64,000 nt of DNA from Micropterus salmoides. Taxonomy: Eukaryota > Chordata > Actinopteri > Centrarchiformes > Centrarchidae. Location of the stretch: positions 23,264,418 through 23,328,417 of the forward strand of contig NW_024044459.1 of assembly GCF_014851395.1 (NCBI RefSeq), read 5' to 3'. Of this stretch, positions 1 through 14,402 are shown one piece after another (the stretch's first letter is position 1; the number at the start of each line of letters is the position of its first letter). A program made the position numbers and the translations under genes. A model generated the notes under the pieces. The model ran no database searches. It was not told where the DNA came from and saw only the letters and a list, made by a program, of their open reading frames with translations.

Positions 1-420
1 GATTAGGGCTGAACCAGTAATCGAAATTGATTGAAATCACAATTTGGCCTCCTGCAATTTTCAAATCTCAGGATGCGCAATTTTTTTTGAAGGTGACGTG
101 TGTCAAAATACCATTTTAAATTAAATATTGCTGCAGATATGTCCTGGCCTACACATCCTATATGAGAGATTTAAGAAAACATCTTTGTTTAGTACAGATC
201 CTTGCAAAAATCACACCATAATTCATTTGAATGAATATGTTTTTCAATGAAAATGAGAATAATTATGTAAAAATGATCATTCCTCCTTGTATCGCAAATC
301 ATATCGCAATTGCAATATCTGTAAAAAAAATTGCAATGACATTTTTTTTTTCAAAATCATTCAACTCTATATATAATCTGCTCCTAATAGTCACCACATC
401 TGTGATGACTCACTGAAAAC
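1..420. repeat. AT-rich dispersed-repeat-like segment
   Basis: The left edge opens with GGGCTGAACCAGTAATCGAA and later contains ATCGCAATTGCAAT and poly-T/poly-A patches. This resembles, from memory, a common teleost non-autonomous DNA transposon class that starts near GGGCTGCACGATTAATCG. I see no terminal inverted repeats or target-site duplications inside the window, so class and boundaries are uncertain. No coding potential is evident. Confidence 0.35.
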
Positions 421-3400
421 ATGTATTTATTTATCTGTGAACCATTTTCTTCAGGCGTTAGCCCTGTTTTCCCGAATGGCTGCTGGAGCTGCATTCTCCT
501 TTCCCAGTCGGTTTAAGTTAATAAATAAAAATGCCAGATTATTTTTAAACTATAATAATATTGCTATGCCTCACTAGATAAGAACATCTCCCAGATTCCC
601 AGACTGTAAACTCAATTCATTCATTTTCTAGCTTGCATGCTTTCAGTTAGCTGACCAAGCTTGGCCTCAGCAAAATGCCCTGATTGTAGATTTGGAAAAC
701 AGACAGCTTGAGTGTGTCATTTTTATTTTACCCTTATATATTATTTGGTCGTTAAAGCGTCAAATCAGGTGTGCTGAAACAGTTCCAAATTCAAATAGCA
801 TTTCGCTTGAGGCCTCTAAGCAACAGCTTTATTCACTGGCTGACACACAGATGATTGATTGTCCTGGCAATACAGTAGATTCAGCAGTGACTCAACTGGC
901 AAATATTTGTTTTCTGAAAAACTGTATGGTAAAAAAAAAAAAGACGGAGCAGGTAGATAGAGAGGTTTTTAATTATCAGACCTGATCATGCACCTCACTT
1001 TCTCTTCCTCTGTCTGCCTATTCCTCACTGTTTTATCGTGGTTTCTTCCCACTCTCTCCCACTCTAAAACAGCACATGGACAATTGGTAGAGTGAATGGA
1101 AGTCTAGACTTAGTCAGCTAGTGTTTCCTGGTCCTATAGCCACAGGTGAACTGGAGTCATTACAGGTTTAGACAGGCAGTAGACTGCTACAGTGTTGTGT
1201 CTGCATGAAGGTCAAAGTTTTCCCTACAGCATAGACTATTGTCTCTGCAGCAAATCAGTAAAGGACGATGTGTTCATTATTCTTCAAGGAGAAATGAGTG
1301 CATGGGGAATGTGCACACTTACGCACGCTTTATAAATCACACACACGCACAGATTTTCTATGACCTTCCACCTACGCCAGGCTGCAGCCTTCAATGTGAG
1401 TTCTGGGAAGTGAGGAGTGAGCGTGATAGCTTACATTTCATTGTCCTTGGTGGAAATAAGCACCGCAGTATCAGTTTTCACAGTCAAAGCGCTGCCAGTT
1501 GCTTTGCTTTTGTCACTGCCCGCTAATGAGACTCTGTTGCTCTCTGCAGAATTTCAGGTTTTGTTTTAACAGAATAAAACACCTTCCCGGTTTTCAGCCA
1601 AAATAATCCCTTCCCAAATGTTGTTGTTTGACACTGTGTTCTCCAAGCACTGAGAATGTGCTCTTCAACTCGCACTTCACAGTGATCTGTGTTTTCATAA
1701 AGTTGTTGGCAAGATTATGTGTGCTTTATCTGTTTCTGTGTGTGTGTGTGTATGTGTGTGTTACTGAACACCTGCTTGATGATTTCAGGTTTCACTAAGT
1801 TACTGTTTACTTCACACAACAACAGATTTGCTCAAAACGGTGTTCCCATAGTCTAAAAGAAACCAAATGTAGACTCTTGATGCTCAGTGCTCTGGTGTCT
1901 TTTGTTAGTTTTGAGAAAATCAATAAGGCTGTACAAGTACCAGACAAGACAGGCCGCATTTATTGTCACCTGCAGTGAAAATGATGCATCTCATCACCTC
2001 AAAAGCATTCAGTTTAGTTCATTCAGTGGGGATTCATAGGAGTGCTCGGCTCTCAGGAAGTCATTTACTAAACTATCATCCTTGTGAATAGCTAATAGAG
2101 ACATTTCTCAATAAACAAGCAGTTTAGAGAAAAGCGCAGCAGAAGGCATGAGAGCTGACTCACTGTACGCAAACTGGTAGCGCTTTCTGCTCCTCGGTCT
2201 CAAAGCTTCCTGACAGGATGTGTTGAGTTCCCTCGCTGGAAAGTGATACCTCTGGCTGTAGAGCAGAAACACTGAGGTGAGGTGTTGCTGCCAGTTGTTG
2301 AAAACAAATTGTTGGTGTCCTGAAGTAAACTCACATCTTAGATACAAGCCATTTTATTTTCTCTGTGGGACACCTGAAATCTTTTCTTTAACACAGCTGG
2401 GGCCACAGACCACAGTTTGCCCCTGGGAGTGTCTGAATGGGTGAGGGCGGGATCCAAAAGGCTAATGTGGTGGCAGGAGTTGAAGATATAGGGGTCCAGC
2501 AACAAAGACATATACATGAGTCCCCAATATGCCATGCATGACACAGCTCTTATGTTGTGTGTTTGAGGGAAAAAAAAGTGATCTTGAAATGAGCTCTAAA
2601 AGGTTGAAGGTAAGGGGAAGTGAGGAGAGTCTGGGACTGAGGGGTATTACATCCTGTAATGGATACAGATCCAGTAACTTCTATCTCAGTCAGATTACCA
2701 GTTTGGCCCTGACTTCTTAAGACACAGCTGGAGCAGGGGAAGTTATACGTGGGGGGGGGGGAGAAAGAGAATTAGTGAGTGAGGTGTTTTTTTAATACAA
2801 AGAATAAGCTGTATTTGTAGAAGTGCGTATGTGAGTGTGTATGTCTGGTTAATTTCAAGACAATTTTATTTATGGAAAGTGAAAAAAATATATTTTTATT
2901 ATGTGCCTATTGAGATACAGAGGCCATTGCATAGACAGAAACATTGCAAACCTTTACCCGATAGCTTTAAACCAAAATTCAGTTCACATTAATTGGTTGA
3001 ATATACTGTACGTTGTCAACTACACTGTTTGTGCTGGAGCTAAGATTTGCAGTAGTTTTATTGTGCTAGTTTATAACTATTGTATTTTGGCTATTGGGGA
3101 GCTTAGCTTTTAGATATTTTAAGAGCAGTAGTCATACTAAAAATGTGTTCTTAAGTTGTGGTGGTTATTGATATATACTGGCCTAATACTCTGGTGTTTG
3201 AGCTGAGAGCTCTGGGCACAGTACAGTACAACACAATACAGTGATGGACAGATAACAGGTGAAGCGGAGCAGAGCGGAGCAGAGTAAAGCTGGCTGTGAC
3301 AGCCACAGTGCACTGGGACTATAAGGGCTTAGGGTTTTCCAGGCACTCGCACTCCCCACCCCTCCATCCGCTCTCAGCCTATGGAATAATTTTTTTGAAT

Positions 3401-5373
3401 GGGAAAGGGTGATTGGAACCAATTGTTTCTGGCATTTGACTTGGTGTTGAAAGTGAAGCCAAGCAGAGATAGTCATTATAGACGAAAGAGATAGAATTGT
3501 TGGGGTTTTAAGAAGAAGAGAGAGGAGCAGATGTGAAATGAAGGAGAAAGGGAGAGAGGAAGGATCTGTGTTGGAAATGCTTGTATTATATGCACAAACT
3601 TCAACATACAGCAATTGAAGTTTCCACAAAGGTTTTTCAGTCAGTCTGTAAATATTCTTCTTCCCCTTTTCTTTAAGAAATAAAGATTTCTTTAATCTCT
3701 ATTGTGTATTTTTTTAAAGAAATTAACCACTTTGTTATTACCTATTTGTGAACGTCTTGTAACCTCACATAAATATGTACTATTGGACAGCTTTCTCAGT
3801 TCCTTCTAACGGCCTGTATGCTGCTTCCTATATGAAGAAATTAGGTCAGATTTTCGGCATTGGTTTATGCAGGCTGTGATGTTAATGTGCACTCCCAAAC
3901 CTTGTGCCTACTGATTCTGTCTGAACTCTATTTTGTGTTTTAGTTGGCTCAAGTTAGATAAGCCTGACGGCTAACCCCGACCCGTTGCTAACATTATCCA
4001 ATGCAAAATACTGTCGCTGTATGGCCTGCTACATTACTTCACCAGCTAACGCTGGTACCGGTATTATGTGTTGAGTGTTGATTTTAGCCTGCAAAAAATT
4101 ATGTAAATGGGCCAATATATATACTAGCCAATAGTGATGCAATGCATGCCAGCAGTCAGCTAGATTAGCGTTGTTTGCTTTGTAACGTTCAATTTAGATT
4201 TATTGTCATTTTACTTAGGTACACAGCTTCAGTCAGTCACTGTAACGTAGGCTAAATGCAGTCAGTACAGCGTTATAATAATATATATATATAATATAAT
4301 AATATATGATGCCGAGTGCTCAGTCATTAGTTCATAAACGCGCAGGACCACACGCTTGGAAACATAGTGATCTGAAACCTCACCGTTAGAGGCCACTGAG
4401 AACTACACATGGCCCCTTTAAACTATTACTAAATTAACCACATAAATTAACCACATAGACCTTCCCCAAGGTGCTATCATTATGTGTATTACTTAATTAC
4501 GGGAAATGAAAGCGATGAATCAGCTACTTTAAATGTGGCAGTGAAAAATTACTAATTTCAGGCTGTAATTTAGGGTCGTTTGTGGATGTCTGGATGCCCA
4601 CTTTTAACCAAATGGTTTTGCAATACAGACAATCATCATATGCTATGATAGGTACCTAATGGCTGTCCAGATGGGTGTGGACGTTGGATGTGTGTGTGTG
4701 TGCGTGTGTGCGTAAACGGGTCTAGCTGACAGCATGTTTGTCCACTGAGATAGTACAGAGGAGGCATGGAGCCACTGATGGGTGATATGTGACTTTGTTA
4801 ATGGGAAGCTAATCACACGGAGGAGACAGTGGGACGCATACAACTGTAAACACACTTACACAAACACTCTCACACACAAAGCAGGGACTCACACACACAC
4901 ACACACTGATACATGTAGAGATGGGTTCTTGTCATGGTTGTCATGCGCAAATACACACTAATGTCCACATTCCACACATTAGTGGGAAATATATTAATAT
5001 CCACACCCCCACACACACATACAGTACCTGCATACACATGCATACATACAGGCTGTAAATGGATGGAAAGTGAATGTTTAAGCCTGTGGAGATGATTGAG
5101 ACGCCACAGACCAGAACTCTGGGAAATAAACACATGGCAGCAGTAATGTTAACACCATCACCCCTCCCTCTGCACACAAACATACAAAAACCATACACAC
5201 ACATTAACAATCTCTCCTCTCCCAAAAGCACAGAGCAAGGCACTCGCCTACACACGGATATGTTCTCATTCTTAGTGTCGGACGTCAGAGTTTGATCACT
5301 TATCATTCAACCCAATCAATCATTGTCGGTTGCTATTAGTCCTGCATGGCAATGATTGTGTGTGTAAGTCGTA

Positions 5374-5378
<5 letters not shown>
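421..5378. other. non-coding stretch, no gene recognised
   Basis: No exon with recognisable protein similarity was found on either strand. Open frames of up to about 150 codons occur (for example minus strand 3183-3629) but show no family motif and look like chance. Minor low-complexity items are a TG run near 1736-1762, a G10 run near 2751, an AT run near 4277-4305, and scattered CA/TG tracts at 4681-4715 and 4870-5240. The sequence could be intergenic or a 5' intron of bmpr1b; nothing here decides that. Confidence 0.6.

Positions 5379-5431
<53 letters not shown>
5379..5431. repeat. (TG)n microsatellite
   Basis: An uninterrupted TG dinucleotide run of about 26 units, preceded by an ATATAT transition. 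Likely length-polymorphic. Confidence 0.95.
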
Positions 5432-5432
<1 letters not shown>

Positions 5433-6399
5433 CAGTGGAGCTTTTAGTTATACCACTGTTTAATATGCATGCTTTGTATCAGAACAGCTGAGTGACACTG
5501 CATTTCCATGATATGAATCTAGTCAAGATGGTCTCATCAAGGTGTAAACCGTTTATAACAACAATAAACACGCATTTGTGTCTTTTGTGGTCTGGCTCTG
5601 CTCCTGGGATGCTCTAGAACATATGTTGACACAGATATGACTCGATACTCAAGAGGCCCATGGCAGAGTCTGGGATTCACAACATTTAACACGCATTCTA
5701 AATTTAAATGAATCTAAACGCTAGCAGCCTGTTGCACCAACTGTGTGTAAGGTCAAAGGTAGCCTAGTTATAACGTAAATTATTACTAAGTTGTGATTTA
5801 TGCATTACTAAAATAAAAGCAGTTTCTCCACGGAGATAAGATACAACGTAACTCTAAGTTACAACTAAATAGTTACACATGCACCAGGTTAGGTGTAAAT
5901 CATATAATGTCACAGTTATACTCACTAATGGTAAAACTGCAGTTTTTGCCCCACATTAATTGCATGTCATTTTTAACCTAGTTGTTATAGTGAGATTGTA
6001 GCTGGCCATAACCGTAAGCCTTAGGGAACATGTGACGTTAAAATGACTTTAATGATAAAACTTTCCAACACTTTCAGAGAAATGGTGGAGCTCAGCATCT
6101 CAAGCCAAAAGTCTGCAAGTATTTCAGTGTTGTAATTTCTTGATTCCCAACAGAGTCCAGGAGCAAACAGAATGCAAACTGGTATGGAAAAAGTGGCATG
6201 ATAATATGCCTATGGAAATGTCTCTTCCAGGTCATAGGATATCTAAAAGTTCAAGGTAAAAGGCAACTGAACTCGCTATTTGGTCTTAAAGATTTCCGTC
6301 CGCTTATAGGGAGGCATCATCTAGATAATGTAAAGTGATGTTTTGGGGCTAACTAAATCTTAAACAACAGTTTGTGTCAAGGTGCTCTAGGTCAAAAAC
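5432..6399. other. non-coding; possible MITE-like segment at 5725-6070
   Basis: No gene is visible. The part from 5727 starts with GCCTGTTGCACCAACTG and is rich in short TAACTTAGT/ACTAAGTTGT-like inverted words, with GCACCAGGTTAGG again at 5881. This texture recalls PIF/Harbinger-type non-autonomous elements of fishes, but I could not find a clean terminal inverted repeat pair, so it is noted only as a possibility. Confidence 0.25.
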
Positions 6400-8207
6400 A
6401 GCTAACATACAATTCTTTATTTTCGATAGATATTCCAGTCCCTATCAACCTGTGTGCTGCCACACATCATTCCAGAAATTATCTTGTTTATCAAAACAGC
6501 TTGACCTCGGTTACTGTGTATGTAAACAACGTAATAAACTCTAATCTATCACACTATTTTTCTGAACTCATTACTACACATAAACACAACCCCAGGTTTC
6601 TGTTTAAGACTGTGGATCAGCTGGTAAACCCAACCCCTCCTTGTGCCTCTGCTGGAAGTAATGATGACTGTGAATTGAACAATCAGAGCCTCTATTACCC
6701 CCGCGGCCTCTTACTCAGAGGTCCCTCACCAGCAACAAGAGAGTTTGAACCAGTTTTATCCCATCGACTTGTCTGAGCTTTTAAAAACAGTATCAGAAAT
6801 GAGAGTGTCCTCCAGCCCACTTGATGTAATACCTACAAAGTTTTTACTGAAAGTAATAGATTCAGTTGGGCCCCATTTGATCTCTGTTTTCAACAGCTCC
6901 CTATCTACTGGTTGTGTCCCTGATTATTTTAAAACAGCTTGCGTGAGCCCACTTTTAAAGAAACCTGGTTTAGATCCCTCCCTCCCACATAATTTTAGAC
7001 CAATTTCAAAACTGCCGTTTATTGCAAAGATTCTAGAAAGTATTGTGTCCAAACAGCTGCTCACTGTACTGGAAAATAATAAAATATTTGAAAAGTTTCA
7101 ATCTGGTTTCAGGAAGTACCACAGCACTGAGACTGCCCTGCTTAAAGTCACCAATGACCTTTTAATGTCTGCTGATGAAGGTATGTGCTGAGTCCTGGTA
7201 CTCCTGGACCTTAGCGCTGCTTTTGACACCATTGATCACAACATCATGTTAGACAGACTGAGGCACTGGGTGGGGATCTCTGGTACTGCCCTAGAATGGT
7301 TTTCATCCTACTTGTCAAATAGTAAGTTTTGCGTGTCTGTAAACAACTATGTCTCTTCGTTCTGTCCAGTTAAATATGGTGTGCCTCAGGGGTCGGTCTT
7401 AGGACCCATTTTGTTTTCCTTGTATCTGCTTCCCCTTGGACATATTATCCATAAACATGGCATTTCTTTCATATTTATGCTGATGACACACAAATATACT
7501 TGCCCGTCAGATCCACAGACCCTGTAATGCTGAGTTCACTTAACAACTGCCTTTGTGAAGTTAAAAAATGGATGTCAAATAATTTCCTCCAACTGAACTC
7601 AGACAAAACAGAAATCCTGGTCATTGGGTCCCAACAGATGGCAAATCAAATACTGCCATCTGCTGGTTCCCTAGTAAATCACATTAAGCCTGTGGCAAAG
7701 AACCTTGGTGTTTGGTTTGATAGTAATTTAAATTTCGAGCAGCACACCACAAAACTTGTTCAATCATGTTTTTATCAACTTAGAAATATAGCAAAAATTC
7801 GATCTATGTTAACTTTTAAGGACACCAAGACCATTTTACACGCCTTCATCTCATCACGCCTGGATTATTGCAACAGCCTTTTAACCCATTTAACCCAAAA
7901 ATCTATTGATCGACTCCAGACTGTCCAGAACTCAGCTGCCGGGCTTTTAACCAGAACAAAGAAATATGACCACATTACTCCTATTTTAGCTTCATTACAC
8001 TGGCTCCCAGTATGTTTTAGAATTGACTTTAAAATTCTATTGATTACTTTTAAAGCTCTTTATGGCCTCTCACCTTGTTATATTTCTGAACTTTTAGTCC
8101 CATACACAGCAGCACGTACCTTGAGATCCTCGGGCAGAGGTCTGCTATCTGTTCCAGAGTCTCGACTGAAAACTAAAGGGGACAGAGAGGGACTCGTCCT
8201 CAAGTAG
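6400..8207 (+). mobile_element. degenerate L2-type non-LTR retrotransposon (reverse transcriptase part)
   Basis: Three stretches of one LINE ORF2 follow each other. About 6400-6740 encodes the linker before the RT (YFSELITTHKHNP, LFKTVDQLVNP). Positions 6745-7470, one frame over, encode the RT core with FRPISKLPF, LLDLSAAFDTIDH (motif A) and GVPQGSVLGPILFSLY (motif B). Positions 7476-8207, in another frame, carry the catalytic YADD at 7476-7487, then LQLNSDKTEIL and the C-terminal LKTKGDR segment. Three lesions break it: a frame change near 6740, an in-frame TGA at 7189-7191 just before motif A, and a one-base loss near 7465-7475 just before YADD. No endonuclease domain is seen upstream, and similarity stops abruptly near 8190, so it is truncated at both ends. 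The motif wording fits the L2/CR1 superfamily; the exact family is not resolvable by eye. It is a dead copy. Confidence 0.9.
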
Positions 8208-10439
8208 TTTCTGTGTTTTGTGCGGTGTATTTAAAGTTTGCCACATGAGATATTTCTTTAAGGAAACCATGCAGTTGATGTGTCTTTGTGGGGCAATTTC
8301 TCAGCCTGCCAGGATGAAAAAAAACTTTTTTGTGCCTGCATATTGTGTTGACCATGAGATGAGCAGACATATACCTTTAGTGTTTATTTGAGAAAAGAGA
8401 GCACATTTGATTCAGTTAGAGCCCTTAATTTAAAGTCCAGTCTAACGGTTATCTTGTAACTGTGCAATACTGTGTGCGTATTCTTTAGATTGTACTTTTC
8501 TGTATATTTGTAAGAAAAGGAAAAGACAGCACCGAGTCAGAATCCATGAGGTCAAGTCATTTTGAAAAGATTGGCTTTTGTTTCTAACTTTTAGAAACTC
8601 ACTCCAGAGACACTGGTAATGTGATTTACTGTAAATAGTTTCAGTATTCAGTAGTTTCTCCCTCGTCACTGTCTTGGATCTGTCTGGCTTTTTTAATGTC
8701 TCACATAGACACACATGTACATACACATAGGCTCACACAAAAACGGTGACATCATATGACTAGACCCCCAGTTTCCAGCAGCGAGGGATTGCATCTCCCA
8801 AAAATGCAAGGTATCTTTACTCTGCCGTCATTCTCCATTTCTCAAAAGCACCTTTAGCTTGTGAGAGTGTGTCTGTTTTGTTTTTTTTAATCTGTTATAT
8901 ACACACTGTGGGTGTCTGTGTGGAATTTTAAACTCAGGCTGTTACATTTGCCATGGCCAACTATCGACTTGGCGGGTGCGTGGGTATTGTTTATCAGTTT
9001 ATAGGCATGATTTTTGCATACCTCCATGGTGGAACAATGAGTCACATGATGATATCATGGGAATAGCCAATCCAATATGGTAAAAATAGCCACGTTTGAA
9101 TAGACGGTGAGAGTCTGTTCTGTAAGCAAATGCTTCTTATTACTCTATGATGGGTGTGCTTCAGAGTGGAAGTATGCTGTATACAGTCGTAAAACCAGAA
9201 TTTGATTATACACTATGTAAGTGTGTACCCTGCTAATGAGAGTGCAGGGTTAACAATGGCAATACGTTTTGGTTGGCCAACTAAGGTTGGATTTTAAATC
9301 AGTTTTAGAGAGTTTTACCAAAATCACTGTCTAGATTTGACAGACTGCAGGCACAAAAGATGATCTTTTGGATTTCAGATCTGTGTCACACACACTCAGT
9401 TTTTAAGTGCTGGGGAGAATATGAGTTTGCATTGGAAACCACATGTTGAAGGCTGTGGGTTTAATGTCTGATTTGAGGTTAGAATAAAAGTGTGTGTGTG
9501 TGTGTGTGTGTGTGTGTACAAGAATAAAAAAAATAGACTTCCAGTGATAGAATGACTCTCCAAGAAACCACCAACAGTCCATTTAAAATCAGCACACAGT
9601 CAACTGCAGATGTTGAGTGTGTTTGCATGTGGAAACTGAAGAACTTCATGACACCAGTTTTGGTTATTTATCTGCCATACTAGAGCAAATGTAGTGAACT
9701 CAGAGGAAAGAAGAAAAGGAATGTAAAACACTGACTTATTTGAAAGCAGCAATCTGCTTTGTTGACAGCGTAAACAAGAGCGCTTCCTATCAAATCAACC
9801 TGTTTTTGATGGATACTTTTCTTCATCTTTTCTACTAGATTTTTATATGTTCAGAAATATTTTTGATATATTATATTTCTCCTTTGTAAAAGTGTATTGC
9901 CGTGTTTTGGCCATAAATAGAGTATTTTGTGTTTTACTCTGTATGCTGTTTCATATGGTAAAGTATTCCTTTGTGACATTCATATCTGTCTGATAGTGAA
10001 AAAGAGCAGCTGTTTTAAGAGATTTGTAGGAGATCCTCAATGCTTCATGTAGCTACATTTTTCTTGCACAGGAATTATTTGAAAAGAGATGTTGGAGGAC
10101 ATGTTCCATTATAAAATGCCTCAATGCTGTTGAACATTTGATCTTTTTTTTTATCTACCAGCTATTCTCATGGATATATTTGAACAAAATGTACTGATTT
10201 GGGGAATTGATTAGGGGTGGGTTATGGCAAACACTGTCAGTCACAGCATATGTAATTTTATATGTTAAACTATAGCTATAGATAGTTTGATGGAGTAAAC
10301 AGTAGAGTAAATATTTAACTAGACAGTGTGAATGCTGGCTGTTGAAGGCTAATGCTAAACTGGATTGCTAAATTTCATGCAAGCTCTCATTTCAGCCTCT
10401 CTCTTAAACAAGCAGTAGATGCTCCTGTCTTTGTGTGTG

Positions 10440-10440
<1 letters not shown>
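8208..10440. other. non-coding stretch
   Basis: No gene recognised. It holds a (TG)14 tract at about 9491-9518 and otherwise AT-rich unique-looking sequence. The first few hundred bases may still be decayed flank of the LINE, but no ORF2 motif continues. Confidence 0.6.

Positions 10441-10475
<35 letters not shown>
10441..10475. repeat. (GT)n microsatellite
   Basis: A GT run of about 15 units next to the minisatellite that starts at about 10,500. Confidence 0.9.
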
Positions 10476-10476
<1 letters not shown>

Positions 10477-10499
10477 ACGCAGTTGTGCATACATGTGTA

Positions 10500-11015
10500 C
10501 TGTGTGACAGAGAGACAGTTGGACAATGAGACTGTGAGACTGTGAGACAGAGAGAAAGGTGGACAATAAGACTGTGAGACTGACTGTGAGACAGAGACAC
10601 AGGTGGACTAAAAGACTGTGAAATGGACTGTGAGACAGAGACACAGGTGGACTGTGAGACGGACCGTGAGACAGAGAGAGAGGTGGACTATAAGACTGTG
10701 AGACTGTGAGACTGTGAGACAGTGAGACGGACTGTGAGACAGAGACACAGGTGGACTATAAGACTGTGAGACTGTAAGATGGACCGTGAGACAGAGAGAG
10801 AGGTGGACTACAAGACTGTGAGACTGACTGACACAGAGACACAAGTGGACTATAAGACTGTGAGACTGTGAGACGGACTGAGACAGAGCGAGAGGTGGAC
10901 TATAAGACTGTGAGCCGGACTGTGAGACATAGAGACAGGTGGACAATAAGACAGTGAGACAGACTGTGAGAGAAAGAGACAGGTGGACTATAAGACTGTG
11001 ACACCGTGAGACACA
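10500..11015. repeat. nested minisatellite, GACTGTGAGAC subunits
   Basis: An imperfect tandem array built from an 8-11 bp word (GACTGTGA/GACTGTGAGAC) and a recurring longer unit ending in AGAGACAGGTGGACTATAAG. The marker GGTGGAC or a one-base variant of it recurs eleven times, near 10516, 10556, 10600, 10643, 10680, 10747, 10800, 10841, 10891, 10936 and 10980. Spacing runs from about 37 to 67 bp, so units expand by varying numbers of inner words. The minus strand stays open for over 130 codons only because the repeat lacks stops; its Ser/His/Leu-rich translation is not a credible protein. Confidence 0.95.
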
Positions 11016-11049
11016 AGAGACCAAACTGAGACTCCAATGAAGAGAACAG

Positions 11050-11226
11050 TGCGTGTGTGTGTGTGTGTGTGTGTTTGTGACTCTGTGTGTGTGTTAGTTG
11101 TAGTACCAGGTAGAAGTAGTAGTAATTGGTGCAGTAGTAGTGGTTGTAGTAGCAGATGCAGTACACTTAACTTCATTCAAGAAATAGCTTAACGTCTGTC
11201 CACCAGTTGGAACACAGGACCAAGTA

Positions 11227-11281
<55 letters not shown>
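11050..11281. repeat. GT tracts and compound (TG)n(AG)n microsatellite
   Basis: Two GT runs at 11051-11094, separated by a short GACTC patch, then a compound (TG)9(AG)18 tract at about 11227-11281. Between them lies a GTAGTA-rich low-complexity stretch. Confidence 0.85.
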
Positions 11282-11284
<3 letters not shown>

Positions 11285-11339
11285 TAATTACGCTTTAATT
11301 ACTTGTTTAATGAAATGTATGGGGTTGATTGTTCTTATG

Positions 11340-11416
11340 TAGTATATATGATGCTTTGGCAATATTGCTGTTACACATTCATGCCAATAAAGCTAATTTG
11401 AATCGAATTGAATTGA
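11340..11416 (+). mobile_element. 3' tail of a LINE-like element
   Basis: The sequence CCAATAAAGCTAATTTGAAT followed by CGAATTGAATTGAATG has the form of many teleost non-LTR retrotransposon ends: a polyadenylation-like AATAAAG and a short (TTGAA)n tail. Only the last few dozen bases are recognisable; nothing upstream encodes an ORF2. Confidence 0.45.
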
Positions 11417-14334
<2,918 letters not shown>

Positions 14335-14336
14335 CT

Positions 14337-14400
<64 letters not shown>

Positions 14401-14402
14401 TC
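14335..14402. repeat. (TTTC)n tetranucleotide microsatellite
   Basis: About 16 perfect TTTC/CTTT units forming a pure polypyrimidine strand. Long pure tracts of this kind can adopt triplex structures and mutate quickly. Confidence 0.97.

Noticed and set aside
692..985. Possible bmpr1b signal-peptide exon (hydrophobic FILPLYIIW followed by a CAG|GTGTG donor-like site)
   Set aside because: It begins at TTG, not ATG, and the residues do not resemble the known leader; the match is too weak.
1239..1526. Plus-strand open frame of 95 codons
   Set aside because: No family motif seen; length is within what AT-moderate non-coding DNA gives by chance.
3183..3629. Minus-strand open frame of 148 codons
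   Set aside because: No recognisable domain and odd composition; no supporting splice sites or neighbours. Treated as chance.
10608..11024. Minus-strand open frame of 138 codons, Ser/His/Leu/Val-rich
   Set aside because: It is the translation of the minisatellite; several frames are open at once and no non-repeat sequence is included.
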